Positions 1-8,724 of a stretch of 64,000 nt of DNA are shown here, in pieces (within the stretch, counting starts at the first letter, position 1; every line of letters starts with the position of its first letter). The notes beneath the pieces were generated by a model. The model searched no databases. It was not told where the DNA came from and was given only the letters and a program-made list of their open reading frames with translations. A program made the position numbers and the translations under genes. Source of the DNA: Selenomonadales bacterium (lineage in GTDB: Bacteria > Bacillota > Negativicutes > Sporomusales > UBA7701); assembly GCA_029976065.1 (NCBI GenBank), contig JARKNV010000031.1, positions 1-64,000 on the forward strand, given 5' to 3'.

Positions 1-269
1 GAGGCATAGGGCTCCACCACGCCGAGCACCAGGGCGGTGGCGATAGCCGCGTCGACCGCGTTACCGCCCTTCCTAAGAACATCGAGTCCGGCCTGCGAAG
101 CCAGCGGATGAGCCGTCGTCACCACGCCCCGAGTGGCGATGACGTCCCGGCCCCCGCTCTGCGGCGCCGGTTGTACGCCTTTTCCCCCGAAGCACCCCGT
201 AAGCAGCGAGGCCAGCAGAACGACGATCAAACCATAAACGACGACATGATTGACCCTGCGGGTATGCAT
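1..269 (-). CDS. ggt: Gamma-glutamyltransferase, 5' end only (runs off the left edge)
   Basis: Only the first 89 codons are in the window. Translating the minus strand from the ATG at 269 gives a lipoprotein signal peptide with lipobox LLTGC, then the typical N-terminus of the gamma-glutamyltranspeptidase family: [17 protein letters not shown] followed by [15 protein letters not shown]. The family matures by autocleavage at a Thr far downstream, which cannot be seen here, and hydrolyses or transfers gamma-glutamyl groups from glutathione-like substrates. The lipobox suggests a membrane-anchored exported enzyme. A GGGGAG Shine-Dalgarno site precedes the start. The gene is divergent from the cadC-cadA pair. 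Confidence 0.85.
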   Translation of the reverse strand, partial: MHTRRVNHVVVYGLIVVLLASLLTGCFGGKGVQPAPQSGGRDVIATRGVVTTAHPLASQAGLDVLRKGGNAVDAAIATALVLGVVEPYA

Positions 270-470
270 ACTGTCACTCCCCAGCAATCTCTTCACATTC
301 CAAGAAGTTGTCGGCTAACACTACAATACTGGCAGCGGCGGTGTTTTTCCTACTTCTTCTCTTATTTATCTGCATACCCTGCACCCCATCCCCGCCGGCG
401 CCTCCCTCGCCCCGGCCCCGCGTCGCCGATCCGCCCGGGTACGGTATGCCGCCTCGTAGAATAATAGGTA

Positions 471-499
471 TTGACGGATGCGGGAAAAAATAATATTAT
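471..499 (+). promoter_or_regulatory. Sigma-A promoter of cadC
   Basis: TTGACG (471-476), a 17-bp spacer and TATTAT (494-499). The TTG at 471 is in frame with cadC but is better read as the -35 box than as a start codon, because the ATG at 537 has a ribosome-binding site. Confidence 0.7.
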
Positions 500-523
500 A
501 CATATGAACAAATACTCATATGT
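500..523. promoter_or_regulatory. Probable CadC (ArsR/SmtB-type) operator
   Basis: A perfect 8-bp inverted repeat, ACATATGA at 500-507 and TCATATGT at 516-523, with an 8-bp spacer. It starts right after the -10 box, so it covers the likely transcription start. Known ArsR/SmtB operators are AT-rich interrupted palindromes of the ATATGAA type. That this is the CadC site is inferred from position and form. Confidence 0.65.
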
Positions 524-536
524 TGGTGGTGATTTT

Positions 537-899
537 ATGAAAGAGCAAGAGTGCGACGTTTGCGAACAGTTGTGTGAACATCCCCAGAACGTTTGCCTGG
601 CCAAGGCGGAAATGCTTGCCGACGACGCCGTTCATCAACTTGCCGAAACGTTCAGGATACTGGGCGATCCCACGCGCATAAAGATTCTCCACGCGCTGTC
701 CAAGCGGGAACTATGCGTATGCGACATCGCCGCCGTCGTCCAGATGGGCCAGTCGGCCGTCTCGCACCAGCTCCGCCTGCTGCGCGGTACCCGGCTGGTA
801 AAATACCGCAAGGATGGCAAAATGGTCTGGTACTCGCTCGACGACGACCATATCGCCCTGCTTCTTTCCCAGGGCATCGAACACATTGCACATAGATAG
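537..899 (+). CDS. cadC: CadC/SmtB-type metal-responsive ArsR-family repressor
   Basis: A 120-residue winged-helix protein. Cysteines at 6, 9 and 13 in the N-terminal arm and the ELCVCD motif (Cys60, Cys62) in the metal-binding helix match the Cd/Pb/Zn site of staphylococcal CadC (Cys7, Cys11, Cys58, Cys60). The stretch QSAVSHQLRLLR is the DNA-recognition helix. The expected role is to repress its own operon with cadA and release DNA on binding soft metal ions. The start is the ATG at 537 after GGTGGTGA; an in-frame TTG at 471 is rejected because it is the -35 box. cadA follows 11 bases after the stop. Confidence 0.85.
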   Translation: MKEQECDVCEQLCEHPQNVCLAKAEMLADDAVHQLAETFRILGDPTRIKILHALSKRELCVCDIAAVVQMGQSAVSHQLRLLRGTRLVKYRKDGKMVWYSLDDDHIALLLSQGIEHIAHR

Positions 900-910
900 G
901 GGTAATAAAC

Positions 911-3190
911 ATGGCCAAAGGATCCCTCAAAGCTGCCTGCCATTGCCAATCCTGCGCGCCAAATGCAACGCTGGTTATCGCCCCTCCGCCGGCGGCCATG
1001 GGCTGCGGCTGCTGCGCGGACGAAATAAAGGCGGTCGGCGGCTTCGGCTACCAGGCGACGCTCGTGAATGCGGCCCAGGACCATCACGGATTCCACCGGA
1101 CGGTATACCGGGTATCCGGCCTCGACTGCGGCGACTGCGCCGCCAAGCTGGAGAAGAAACTGGCCGCCACGCCGGGAGTCCGGCTGGATGCCGTCAACTT
1201 CGGCGCCGGCAAAATGACCGTCGAGCATACCCTGTCCGACTCCGTCATCCTGCAGCTCGTGGAACAGGCCGGCTATAAAGCCGAACGTGAGGACAAGGCG
1301 GCCCGCACCCCGCAGGCCAAAGCGGCCTGGTGGCAAAATCGCCGGACTGTCGCCACCATGGTGTCGGGCGCAATGCTGCTGGTCGCCACTATCCTCGAAT
1401 GGGGCGGCGTCGGCGAACAGACGCTGATACCCCTGTTCGCCCTGACCGCGATCATCGGCGGTTACAACTCGGCCCGGACCGGCCTCTACGGGCTCAGATC
1501 CTGGACCTTTGACATGAATTTCCTCATGACCGTCGCCGTGATCGGCGCGGCGACCATCGGCCAATGGGGCGAAGCCGCCACGGTGGCCTTTCTCTTCTCC
1601 TTCGGCAACACCCTGCAAACCTATACGATGGATAAAACGCGCCAGTCGATCAGGGCCTTGATGGAACTGGCCCCGCCCGAAGCCCTCGTCCGCCGCGGCG
1701 GTCAGGAACTGCGGCTGCCGGTCGAGGACATCGTAATGGGCGACACTATTATCGTCAAACCGGGCGAGCGGATCGCCATGGACGGCATCGTGAAGAGCGG
1801 CGCGTCGGCGGTCAACCAGGCCACCATCACCGGCGAGTCCGTGCCGGTGGAGAAGGCCGCGGGCGATGGCGTTTACGCCGGTACGGTCAACGAACACGGC
1901 ATGCTGGAAATCGAAGTCACGAAAGTGGCCGCCGACTCCACGCTGGCCAAGATCATGCACCTCGTGGAAGAGGCCCAGGCCCAGAAGGCCCCCTCCCAGC
2001 AATTCGTCGACGTCTTCGCCAAATACTATACCCCGGCCGTGCTCCTCGGCGCCGTCGGCGTCATGGTCGTGCCCTGGCTCGCCTTCGGCCAGCCGTTCGC
2101 CCCCTGGTTCTACAAAGGGCTGGTGCTGCTCGTTATATCCTGCCCCTGCGCCCTGGTCATATCGACGCCGGTCTCCATCGTCTCCGCCATCGGCAATGCG
2201 TCAAGGCAAGGCGTGCTCATAAAAGGCGGCGCCTATCTCGAACAGGTGGGCGGCATCAGGGCGATCGCCTTCGACAAAACCGGCACCCTCACCGTCGGCC
2301 GACCGGCCGTCACCGACCTCCTGCCCGCGGGCGGCCTGAGCGAAAATGAACTTCTGGCCCTGGCCGCGGCCGTCGAAAAGTGGTCGGAGCATCCGCTGGC
2401 CCAGGCCATCGTCGCCAAGGCGGCCGGTATAACCCTGGAACAAGTCGCCAACTTCAAAGCCCTGGTAGGGCGGGGCGCCCAGGCCGACATCGCCGGCCGG
2501 ACGATCTATGTCGGCAATCTCCGCCTATTCGAGGAACTCGGCCATGGCCTCGCCCCCTATGAACCGCGGCTGGCCGAACTTGAGCGGCAGGGCCGGACGG
2601 TAATGCTCGTAGGCACCAGGGAGGAGGTCTACGGCATGATCGCCGTGGCCGACACGCTGCGCGACAACAGCAGGGCTGCCATTAAGTCGCTGCGGTCTTC
2701 CGGAATGCGCCATATCGTGATGCTGACGGGCGACAACAACCGTGTGGCCGGGGCGATAGCCGACAGGCTCGATCTCGACGCCTTCCACAGCGAACTGTTG
2801 CCCGAGGATAAAGTAGCGGCCGTGAAGAGCATCGCCCGGGAATACGGCAATATGGTGATGGTCGGCGACGGCGTGAACGACGCCCCGGCCCTGGCCGCCG
2901 CCAGCGTGGGCGTAGCCATGGGAGTCGCCGGCTCCGACACCGCCCTCGAAACCGCCGATATCGCCCTCATGGCCGACGACCTCGGCAAGCTGGCCTATGT
3001 CATCAGGCTCAGCCGCAAGACGGTGGCGGTAGTCAAGCAAAATATCAGCTTCTCTATCATCGTCAAAGCCATATTCGTGATTGCGACCTTCTTCGGCGTC
3101 GTCAACCTCTGGCTGGCGGTGTTCGCCGACATGGGCGCGTCGATCCTTGTCACCCTCAACGGCATGCGGCTCATGCGCCGGCTGACCTGA
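911..3190 (+). CDS. cadA: Cd/Zn/Pb-exporting P1B-type ATPase
   Basis: A 759-residue heavy-metal P-type ATPase. It has an N-terminal HMA domain with GLDCGDC at 70-76, the CPC transmembrane metal-site motif near 411, the phosphorylation motif DKTGTLT near 455, the SEHPLAQAI motif of the nucleotide-binding domain, and the hinge motif MVGDGVNDAP near 650. CPC with this HMA motif and a CadC-type regulator points to divalent soft metals (Cd, Zn, Pb) rather than Cu(I). Before the HMA domain there is an extra cysteine-rich leader with CHCQSC (10-15) and GCGCC (31-35), a possible accessory metal-binding tail. Co-transcribed with cadC. Confidence 0.92.
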   Translation: MAKGSLKAACHCQSCAPNATLVIAPPPAAMGCGCCADEIKAVGGFGYQATLVNAAQDHHGFHRTVYRVSGLDCGDCAAKLEKKLAATPGVRLDAVNFGAGKMTVEHTLSDSVILQLVEQAGYKAEREDKAARTPQAKAAWWQNRRTVATMVSGAMLLVATILEWGGVGEQTLIPLFALTAIIGGYNSARTGLYGLRSWTFDMNFLMTVAVIGAATIGQWGEAATVAFLFSFGNTLQTYTMDKTRQSIRALMELAPPEALVRRGGQELRLPVEDIVMGDTIIVKPGERIAMDGIVKSGASAVNQATITGESVPVEKAAGDGVYAGTVNEHGMLEIEVTKVAADSTLAKIMHLVEEAQAQKAPSQQFVDVFAKYYTPAVLLGAVGVMVVPWLAFGQPFAPWFYKGLVLLVISCPCALVISTPVSIVSAIGNASRQGVLIKGGAYLEQVGGIRAIAFDKTGTLTVGRPAVTDLLPAGGLSENELLALAAAVEKWSEHPLAQAIVAKAAGITLEQVANFKALVGRGAQADIAGRTIYVGNLRLFEELGHGLAPYEPRLAELERQGRTVMLVGTREEVYGMIAVADTLRDNSRAAIKSLRSSGMRHIVMLTGDNNRVAGAIADRLDLDAFHSELLPEDKVAAVKSIAREYGNMVMVGDGVNDAPALAAASVGVAMGVAGSDTALETADIALMADDLGKLAYVIRLSRKTVAVVKQNISFSIIVKAIFVIATFFGVVNLWLAVFADMGASILVTLNGMRLMRRLT

Positions 3191-3256
3191 CCGGCCGCCG
3201 TCGCGGCCGGCTAAATAACCGCAACGAACAGGCCCGCCGCAAGGCGGGCCCCTTTT
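3191..3256 (+). terminator. Terminator after cadA
   Basis: Two GC-rich hairpins follow the stop: an 8-bp stem at 3191-3210 with a CGTC loop, then GGCCCGCC-GCAA-GGCGGGCC at 3231-3250 with a short T run at 3253-3256. Confidence 0.7.
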
Positions 3257-3282
3257 GCCGGCGTACCGACCGCCGGCGCAAT

Positions 3283-3349
3283 CTTTATATTTCCTTTATA
3301 AAGCCGCCGCTGATATTTACACATTCTTTATCGCCAACGGCCTTATACT
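3283..3349 (+). promoter_or_regulatory. Candidate kdpDE promoter with upstream AT-rich inverted repeat
   Basis: A -10 box TATACT (3344-3349) lies 17 bp after a weak -35, ACATTC (3321-3326). Upstream is an AT-rich inverted repeat, CTTTATA (3283-3289) and TATAAAG (3297-3303), a plausible regulator site (KdpE itself is one candidate). The -10 is convincing; the rest is inference. Confidence 0.4.
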
Positions 3350-3377
3350 GGTGGTGGTGGACCGAAGGCCGCCGTAT

Positions 3378-3413
3378 GATGACCATCCGGCACGGCCTAA
3401 TGGTCATCTTTTT
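3378..3413 (+). terminator. Leader terminator/attenuator upstream of kdpD
   Basis: A perfect 9-bp stem, GATGACCAT (3378-3386) and ATGGTCATC (3400-3408), is followed by TTTTT. It lies between the candidate promoter and kdpD. A competing pairing, AGGCCG (3366-3371) with CGGCCT (3393-3398), overlaps the loop and could act as an antiterminator. The rest of the gap to kdpD (3414-3587) holds only a doubtful 34-codon reading frame at 3450-3554 behind GGAGGG. Confidence 0.55.
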
Positions 3414-3587
3414 ATATTTGCCGGAAAGCTCTGGAGGGAACCGCCGACAATGATGCGAGCGCTCGCCTACGGCCCGGAAACGATAATGCTGACGCGTCCC
3501 GCCCGGGGACGTTATTCTTTTGCCGCCGTGCAGGACGGGCCCGAAATCCGTTGAAACTAACTAAAAGGCTCCTGCGGAGGTATCGGC

Positions 3588-6203
3588 ATGGCTGACAACA
3601 AACCCGGCAAACTCACCATCTTCCTCGGCGCGGCCGCCGGCGTCGGCAAAACGCGGGCGATGCTCGACGCCGCCCGCCAGCGGCTGGCCGAGAATATCGA
3701 CGTCGTCGTCGGCTGCGTCGAAACGCACGGCCGGCCGGAAATCGAGCAGCTTCTCGCCGGCCTGCCCCCCGCCGCCCCCGGGAAAAACGGCGGCGAGCTC
3801 GACGTCGACGCCGTCATAAAACGCCGGCCGGCGCTGGCTCTCATCGACGAGCTTTCCCACCCCAATCCCCCCGGCTCGCGCCACCTGCGCCGCTTCCAGG
3901 ATATTGAGGAAATCCGCCAGGCCGGCATCGACGTCTACACCACCCTCAACGTCCAATACATCGAAAGCCTCAACGACATCGTCGCCCAGATCACCGGCGC
4001 GATTGTCCACGAAACCGTACCCGACGAGATCATCGCAGCCGCCAATACCGTCCAGCTCATCGACGTGCCGCCGGAAGAACTGCTGCAGCGGCTGAAGGAA
4101 GGCAAGGTGCACCTGCCCGGCCAAGCCGATCAGGCTGTCCGCAAATTTTTGCGGCCGGGGAACATCAACGCCCTGCGCGAACTGTCGCTCAGGGTAACGG
4201 CCCTCCACGTCGACAGGGATCTGTCCGAATACATGCGCGAGCACCAGATCAGCGGCCCGTGGCCGGCCGCCGGCCGAGTGATGGTCTGCGTCAGCGGCAG
4301 CCCGTTTTCCGCGCAGCTCGTGCGGGCCGCCCGCCGGCTGGCCGGCGGCCTCCAGGCCGATCTGCTCGCCGTCCATGTCGAAGCCCCCGCCCGCCGCTTC
4401 CCCATGGGAGAGGAAGAACGCGAGCGGGTCGCCAGGAACCTCAGGCTGGCCGAGGAGCTGGGCGCCAGAACGCTCACCGTCGTCGGCCGGGAAATCGCCG
4501 ACGAACTGCTGGAAATCGCCCGCACCCACAACGTCACCACCATCGTTGTCGGCAAACCTCGCCACAGCAGCCTCTGGAAACTGCTCCACGGCTCGCTGGC
4601 CGACGACCTTATCGGCCGCAGCGCGGGCATAAACGTCTACTTCATCCAGGGAACGGAACGGGAAAAACCTGCCGGCAAGCGGGTCAGCCGCCGGACAACC
4701 GGCATACCGTGGCAATATTACGCCCGCAGCCTGGCGATGGTCCTCGCCGTCACCGCCGGCAACCGGCTGATCGGCGACCAGATCGAACTCGCCAACGTGG
4801 CGCTGCTCTTTCAGCTCCCGGTCATCCTCAGCGCCTACTGGTGGGGCCGGTGGCCCTCCTACTTCGCCGCTTTCACCGGCGTGCTCTGCTTCGATTTCCT
4901 TTTCGTGCCGCCCCTCTACACCTTCTCCGTCGCCGACGGGCGTTACCTGTGGAGCTTTCTTACCTTCCTCGCCGTCGCCTTCATCGTCGGCGGCCGCACG
5001 GAAATGCTGCGGCTGGAATCGGCGGCCGCCAGCATGCGGGAAAGAAGCACGCGGGCCCTCTATGAATTCAGCCGCCAGATCGCGGCCGTAATCGACCTGA
5101 AGGCCATAGCCCGGGGGCTGGCGCAGCACGCCGCCGAAACCCTCGACCGGCCCGTGCAGGTGTTTTTCCCGGAGGACGACGGCAGACTGGCGTTGTGGGC
5201 CGACTCGGCCGAGCGGCCGGCCGCCGTCCCCGGCAACGAAGAGATCGCCCGCTGGGTCTTCAAAAACGGCCGGCCCGCAGGCCGGTCGACCGATACCTCC
5301 GCGGCGTCCGATCAGCTCTTCCTGCCGCTGAAAAGCGGCGGCCTCACCCTCGGCGTGCTCGGCATCGGTATTGGCGATAACCCCCTCCGGCCGGAGGAAA
5401 AAAGGCTTGTGGACGCCTGGGCGGGCTTGGCGGCCCTGGCGGTCGAAAGGGTCAACCTCGCCGAGAAAGCGCGCCAGGCGGCCCTGCTGGAGGACTCCGA
5501 CCGGCTCAGGAACGCCCTGTTCAATTCCGTATCCCACGAACTGAGGACGCCGCTCGCCTCGATAATCGGCTCCGTTTCGACATTGCTCGATGCCGGCAGC
5601 CTGTATGACGAAGCCGTAAAAAAAGAACTGCTGGAAAATATCCATGACGGCGCGGCGCGGATGGAGAAGCTGGTATCCAATCTTCTCGACACCGCCAGGC
5701 TGGAAAGCGGCATGATGCGGCCGAAAATAGACTGGTGCGACGCCGAGGACATCATCGGCGCGGCCTTGGCCCGCCTCAAGGACACCGTCCGCAACCACCG
5801 GATAAAAATCGCGGTTACCGACGATCTCCCGCTCATGCGGGCCGATGCCGTCCTTATCGAACAGGTGCTGGCCAACCTGCTCGACAACGCCGCCAAATAC
5901 TCGCCGCGCGGCAGCGACATACACATCACCGCCGAGCGCCGGGGCGACGCCGTCGAATTCGCCGTCCGGGACGAAGGGCAGGGCGTAAAGCCCGCGGATT
6001 TGGCGCACATCTTCGACAAATTCTACCGTGGCCGGCATCGCGAGCCGGTCGGCGGCACGGGGCTCGGACTGGCCATCTGCAAAGGCATCATCGAGGCGCA
6101 CGGAGGCGAAATAACGGCCGAGAGTCCGCCCGGCGGCGGGACGACCTTCCGCTTCACGGTGCCGACCCGGGACGGCGCGGTTATGGCAGAGGAGGGGCTG
6201 TAA
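3588..6203 (+). CDS. kdpD: KdpD, K+/turgor-responsive sensor histidine kinase
   Basis: Full-length 871-residue KdpD. Domains in order: the N-terminal KdpD domain with Walker A GAAAGVGKT (13-21) and the NPPGSRHLRRFQDIEEI region; a universal-stress-protein-like domain (about 226-350), the site of c-di-AMP binding in some Firmicute KdpDs; four transmembrane helices (DUF4118, about 383-474); a GAF-like segment; HisKA with SVSHELRTPL (phospho-His near 649); and a HATPase with NLLDNAAKYS and GTGLGLAICKG. It senses K+ limitation or ionic strength and phosphorylates KdpE. Strong GGAGG before the ATG. Two bases separate it from kdpE. No kdpFABC genes lie in the window. Confidence 0.95.
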   Translation: MADNKPGKLTIFLGAAAGVGKTRAMLDAARQRLAENIDVVVGCVETHGRPEIEQLLAGLPPAAPGKNGGELDVDAVIKRRPALALIDELSHPNPPGSRHLRRFQDIEEIRQAGIDVYTTLNVQYIESLNDIVAQITGAIVHETVPDEIIAAANTVQLIDVPPEELLQRLKEGKVHLPGQADQAVRKFLRPGNINALRELSLRVTALHVDRDLSEYMREHQISGPWPAAGRVMVCVSGSPFSAQLVRAARRLAGGLQADLLAVHVEAPARRFPMGEEERERVARNLRLAEELGARTLTVVGREIADELLEIARTHNVTTIVVGKPRHSSLWKLLHGSLADDLIGRSAGINVYFIQGTEREKPAGKRVSRRTTGIPWQYYARSLAMVLAVTAGNRLIGDQIELANVALLFQLPVILSAYWWGRWPSYFAAFTGVLCFDFLFVPPLYTFSVADGRYLWSFLTFLAVAFIVGGRTEMLRLESAAASMRERSTRALYEFSRQIAAVIDLKAIARGLAQHAAETLDRPVQVFFPEDDGRLALWADSAERPAAVPGNEEIARWVFKNGRPAGRSTDTSAASDQLFLPLKSGGLTLGVLGIGIGDNPLRPEEKRLVDAWAGLAALAVERVNLAEKARQAALLEDSDRLRNALFNSVSHELRTPLASIIGSVSTLLDAGSLYDEAVKKELLENIHDGAARMEKLVSNLLDTARLESGMMRPKIDWCDAEDIIGAALARLKDTVRNHRIKIAVTDDLPLMRADAVLIEQVLANLLDNAAKYSPRGSDIHITAERRGDAVEFAVRDEGQGVKPADLAHIFDKFYRGRHREPVGGTGLGLAICKGIIEAHGGEITAESPPGGGTTFRFTVPTRDGAVMAEEGL

Positions 6204-6205
6204 AA

Positions 6206-6898
6206 ATGGCTGACAGACGATACAAAGTTCTGGTAATCGACGACGAACCGCAAATAAGAAAGCTGCTCAGGGTATCCCTCTCCGCGCACGGCTACGACTG
6301 CGAGGAAGCCGCTTCCGGCCGCGACGGGATAAACAAAACGGCGATCGCCAAACCCGACCTTATCCTCGTCGATCTGGGCCTGCCCGATATGGACGGCAAA
6401 GCCGTCGTCGAGGAACTCAGGGGCTGGTCCCGGCTGCCCATCATCATCCTCACCGTTCGCGACCAGGAACAAGAAAAAATAGCCGCCCTTGACGCCGGCG
6501 CCGACGACTACGTGACCAAACCCTTCAGCGTCGGGGAACTGCTCGCCCGCATCCGGGTGTCGCTCCGCCGGTCCCTCGCGCCCGAAAGCGAACCGGTCTT
6601 CACCTGCGGTGAACTGTCCGTCGATCTCAACCTGCGGCGGGTCACGGTCAAAGGCCGCGAAATAAAGCTCACCCCGACGGAGTACGACATCCTCAGGGTC
6701 CTCATCCAACACGCCGGCAGAGTCCTGACCCACAAGCAGCTCCTCAAAACGGTATGGGGCAACGAATACGGCGAGGATACCCAATACGTAAGAGTATACA
6801 TCGGCCAGCTCAGACGGAAAATCGAGGACGACCCGGCCCGGCCCCGTTACATCATCACCGAATCGGGAGTGGGCTACCGGCTCATGGGCCGCACCTGA
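6206..6898 (+). CDS. kdpE: KdpE, OmpR-family response regulator
   Basis: A 230-residue two-domain regulator. The receiver domain has the acidic pair in VIDDEP, phospho-acceptor Asp in LVDLGLPD, and the conserved TVRDQE and KPF motifs. The C-terminal OmpR-type winged helix has LTPTEYDILRVL and the YVRVYIGQLRRKIEDDP wing. It starts 3 bases after the kdpD stop, so the two are translated together. Its usual target is the kdpFABC promoter, which must lie elsewhere in this genome if present. Confidence 0.94.
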   Translation: MADRRYKVLVIDDEPQIRKLLRVSLSAHGYDCEEAASGRDGINKTAIAKPDLILVDLGLPDMDGKAVVEELRGWSRLPIIILTVRDQEQEKIAALDAGADDYVTKPFSVGELLARIRVSLRRSLAPESEPVFTCGELSVDLNLRRVTVKGREIKLTPTEYDILRVLIQHAGRVLTHKQLLKTVWGNEYGEDTQYVRVYIGQLRRKIEDDPARPRYIITESGVGYRLMGRT

Positions 6899-6905
6899 AA
6901 AAAAG

Positions 6906-6926
6906 CCCCGCCGCCGGCGGGGTTTT
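6906..6926 (+). terminator. Terminator after kdpE
   Basis: CCCCGCC, a 3-base loop, GGCGGGG, then TTTT, directly downstream of the kdpE stop. Confidence 0.8.
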
Positions 6927-7059
6927 GCCACGCCGGATGGATAGTGATATAACACCGAATTTTTACGACTAGCAAAAATTGACCCATGACTAAGCGGGCT
7001 GTTGAGCGTCAATACTATCCATGACAGCGAAATTATACCAACAGCGAGGTCCCTCCCGC

Positions 7060-7224
7060 ATGAGCGAATACATCTACCTCTTCATAACCCTCCTCGCCGC
7101 CTTTCACGCCCTCACCTACGCGCGCTGGCTGCGGATGAACGGCAACAAGACCGGCGCCTACGGCGTCCTTGTCATCATCCTCATTTCCCTTGCCCTGCCG
7201 GTTTATCGCCTGGTCTTCCAGTAA
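7060..7224 (+). CDS. Small two-helix membrane protein
   Basis: 54 residues from the ATG at 7060 (MSEYIYLFITLLAAFH). It has two hydrophobic segments, about residues 4-18 and 30-51, separated by a short basic loop (RWLRMNGNKTG). I recognise no family. GAGGT lies about ten bases upstream. It sits between the kdpDE terminator and the aminotransferase gene, with about 90 bases before the latter, and may be transcribed with it. The in-frame ATG at 7021 has no ribosome-binding site. Confidence 0.5.
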   Translation: MSEYIYLFITLLAAFHALTYARWLRMNGNKTGAYGVLVIILISLALPVYRLVFQ

Positions 7225-7312
7225 CCTTTTTTCACGCCGCCGGCCGCCGGAAAGAAGGGTTTGCCTGTCGCGGGATAGAAAATAATACCAGAAAAAACAG
7301 GAGGTGCTGACG

Positions 7313-8566
7313 ATGGATAAGGAAAAAATCATCGCCGAAACCATCGCGAAATACGAACAATTCATCAATCCGGCCGTTGCCAGGCTGTTTCGCTTCATGG
7401 GCCTGGCCACCGTCGAATGGCAGGCCGAGGGCAGCATCATCCGCGACATCGACGGCAAGGAATACATCGACTGCCTCGGCGGCTACGGCGTCTTCAGCCT
7501 TGGCCACCGCCACCCCAAAGTCGTCGCCGCCGTCAAAGAACAGCTCGACATGATGCCGCTCTCCAGCAAAGTGCTGTTCGACAAACCCCTCGCCGACCTC
7601 TGCGAAGCCCTCTCGGCAATAACCCCCGGCGACCTTTGCTACAGCTTCGTCGGCAACAGCGGCACCGAAGCCGTCGAAGGCGCCCTCAAACTCGCCCGCA
7701 TCCACACCGGCCGGCCGAAATTTGTCGCCACCGCCGGCGCCTTCCATGGCAAGACGCTCGGCGCCCTCACCGCCACCGGCCGCGAACTCTTCCGCGCGCC
7801 GTTCCAGCCCCTGCTGGACGGCTTCACCCACGTGCCCTTCGGCGACGCCGCCGCCCTCGAAGCGGCTGTCGACGAAGACACCGCCGCCGTCATCCTCGAA
7901 CCCGTTCAAGGCGAAGGCGGCATCATCGTCCCCCCCGACGACTATTTGCCCGCCGCCCGGCGGCTGTGCGACCGCCACGGCGCCCTCCTCATCTGCGACG
8001 AAGTCCAGACCGGCCTCGGCCGCACCGGCGCCATGTTCGCCGCCGACCACACCGGCGTCGTGCCCGACATCCTCTGTACCGCCAAAGCCCTGGGCGGCGG
8101 CGTCATGCCCGTCGGCGCCTTCACCGCCCGGCCGCACGTCTGGGACAAATACATCACCGCCCCCTTCCTCCACACCACCACCTTCGGCGGCAACCCCCTA
8201 GCCTGCGCGGCCGCCAACGCCGCCATCGCCGTCATCCGGGAGGAAGACCTGCCGGCGCGCGCCGCCGCCACCGGCGCCTACTTCCTCGCCGCCCTCCGCA
8301 CCCTCGCCGTCCAATACCCCGAAGTAATCCGCGAAGTCCGCGGCCGCGGCCTCATGATCGGCCTCGAACTCACCAAAGAAGGCATCGGCGGCCTGCTCAT
8401 GTCCGAACTCATCAACCGCGGCGTCCTCGTCGCCTACACCCTCAACAACCCCAAAGTCATCCGCATTGAACCGCCGCTGGCCATCAGCCGCGACCACGTC
8501 GATCACGTCCTGGACGCCTTTTCGCAAGGCGTCGAAATCGCCCAGGACATGATCGAGGATCTATAG
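7313..8566 (+). CDS. Class III aminotransferase (putrescine/ornithine aminotransferase-like)
   Basis: A 417-residue PLP-dependent aminotransferase. Visible features: SFVGNSGTEAVEGALKLAR (phosphate-binding loop), ICDEVQTGLGRTG (PLP-nitrogen Asp and Gln), and TAKALGGG with the Schiff-base lysine near 257. The MDKEKIIAETIAKYEQFINPAVARL start and overall pattern resemble the putrescine aminotransferase (YgjG/PatA) subgroup, but acetylornithine or GABA aminotransferases are related, so the substrate is uncertain. The start is the ATG at 7313 after GGAGG; the GTG at 7304 overlaps that site. The stop lies 3 bases before repeat R1. Confidence 0.85.
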   Translation: MDKEKIIAETIAKYEQFINPAVARLFRFMGLATVEWQAEGSIIRDIDGKEYIDCLGGYGVFSLGHRHPKVVAAVKEQLDMMPLSSKVLFDKPLADLCEALSAITPGDLCYSFVGNSGTEAVEGALKLARIHTGRPKFVATAGAFHGKTLGALTATGRELFRAPFQPLLDGFTHVPFGDAAALEAAVDEDTAAVILEPVQGEGGIIVPPDDYLPAARRLCDRHGALLICDEVQTGLGRTGAMFAADHTGVVPDILCTAKALGGGVMPVGAFTARPHVWDKYITAPFLHTTTFGGNPLACAAANAAIAVIREEDLPARAAATGAYFLAALRTLAVQYPEVIREVRGRGLMIGLELTKEGIGGLLMSELINRGVLVAYTLNNPKVIRIEPPLAISRDHVDHVLDAFSQGVEIAQDMIEDL

Positions 8567-8568
8567 AC

Positions 8569-8689
8569 GGCCGTTGATAAGGCCCCATCTGCGGCGTTGC
8601 TCCTCAGAGCGCTTGCTTGCGTACGCTCAAAGTACGCGGCGCGGCGCGTTCTTCCGGTGCGCCTTGCATCTGGGACCTTCTGAACGGCC
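8569..8689. repeat. Palindromic dispersed repeat R1
   Basis: The shortest copy of a six-member family. Outer arms GGCCGTT (8569-8575) and AACGGCC (8683-8689) are perfectly complementary. Inside are the left box CATCTGCGGCGTTGCTCCTC, an apical GCGTAC-loop-GTACGC hairpin, and the right box CGGTGCGCCTTGCATCTGG. It begins right after the aminotransferase stop codon. Confidence 0.85.
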
Positions 8690-8724
8690 TTCGACTTCGC
8701 TAATTTCAATAAGGAGGCGCCCCC

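Noticed and set aside
308-493. A 61-codon frame ([18 protein letters not shown]...) with a hydrophobic stretch upstream of cadC
   Set aside because: It starts with TTG without a ribosome-binding site, has a low-complexity proline-rich second half, and runs into the cadC promoter. Not supported as a gene.
471-536. N-terminal extension of CadC from TTG 471
   Set aside because: The TTG is the first three bases of a TTGACG -35 box with a correctly spaced -10, and the operator would lie in the coding sequence. The ATG at 537 has a proper Shine-Dalgarno site.
635-2002. Long minus-strand open frames antisense to cadA, and similar ones antisense to kdpD, smc and other genes
   Set aside because: They mirror GC-rich codon bias on the other strand; they have no family motifs and overlap genes with clear function.
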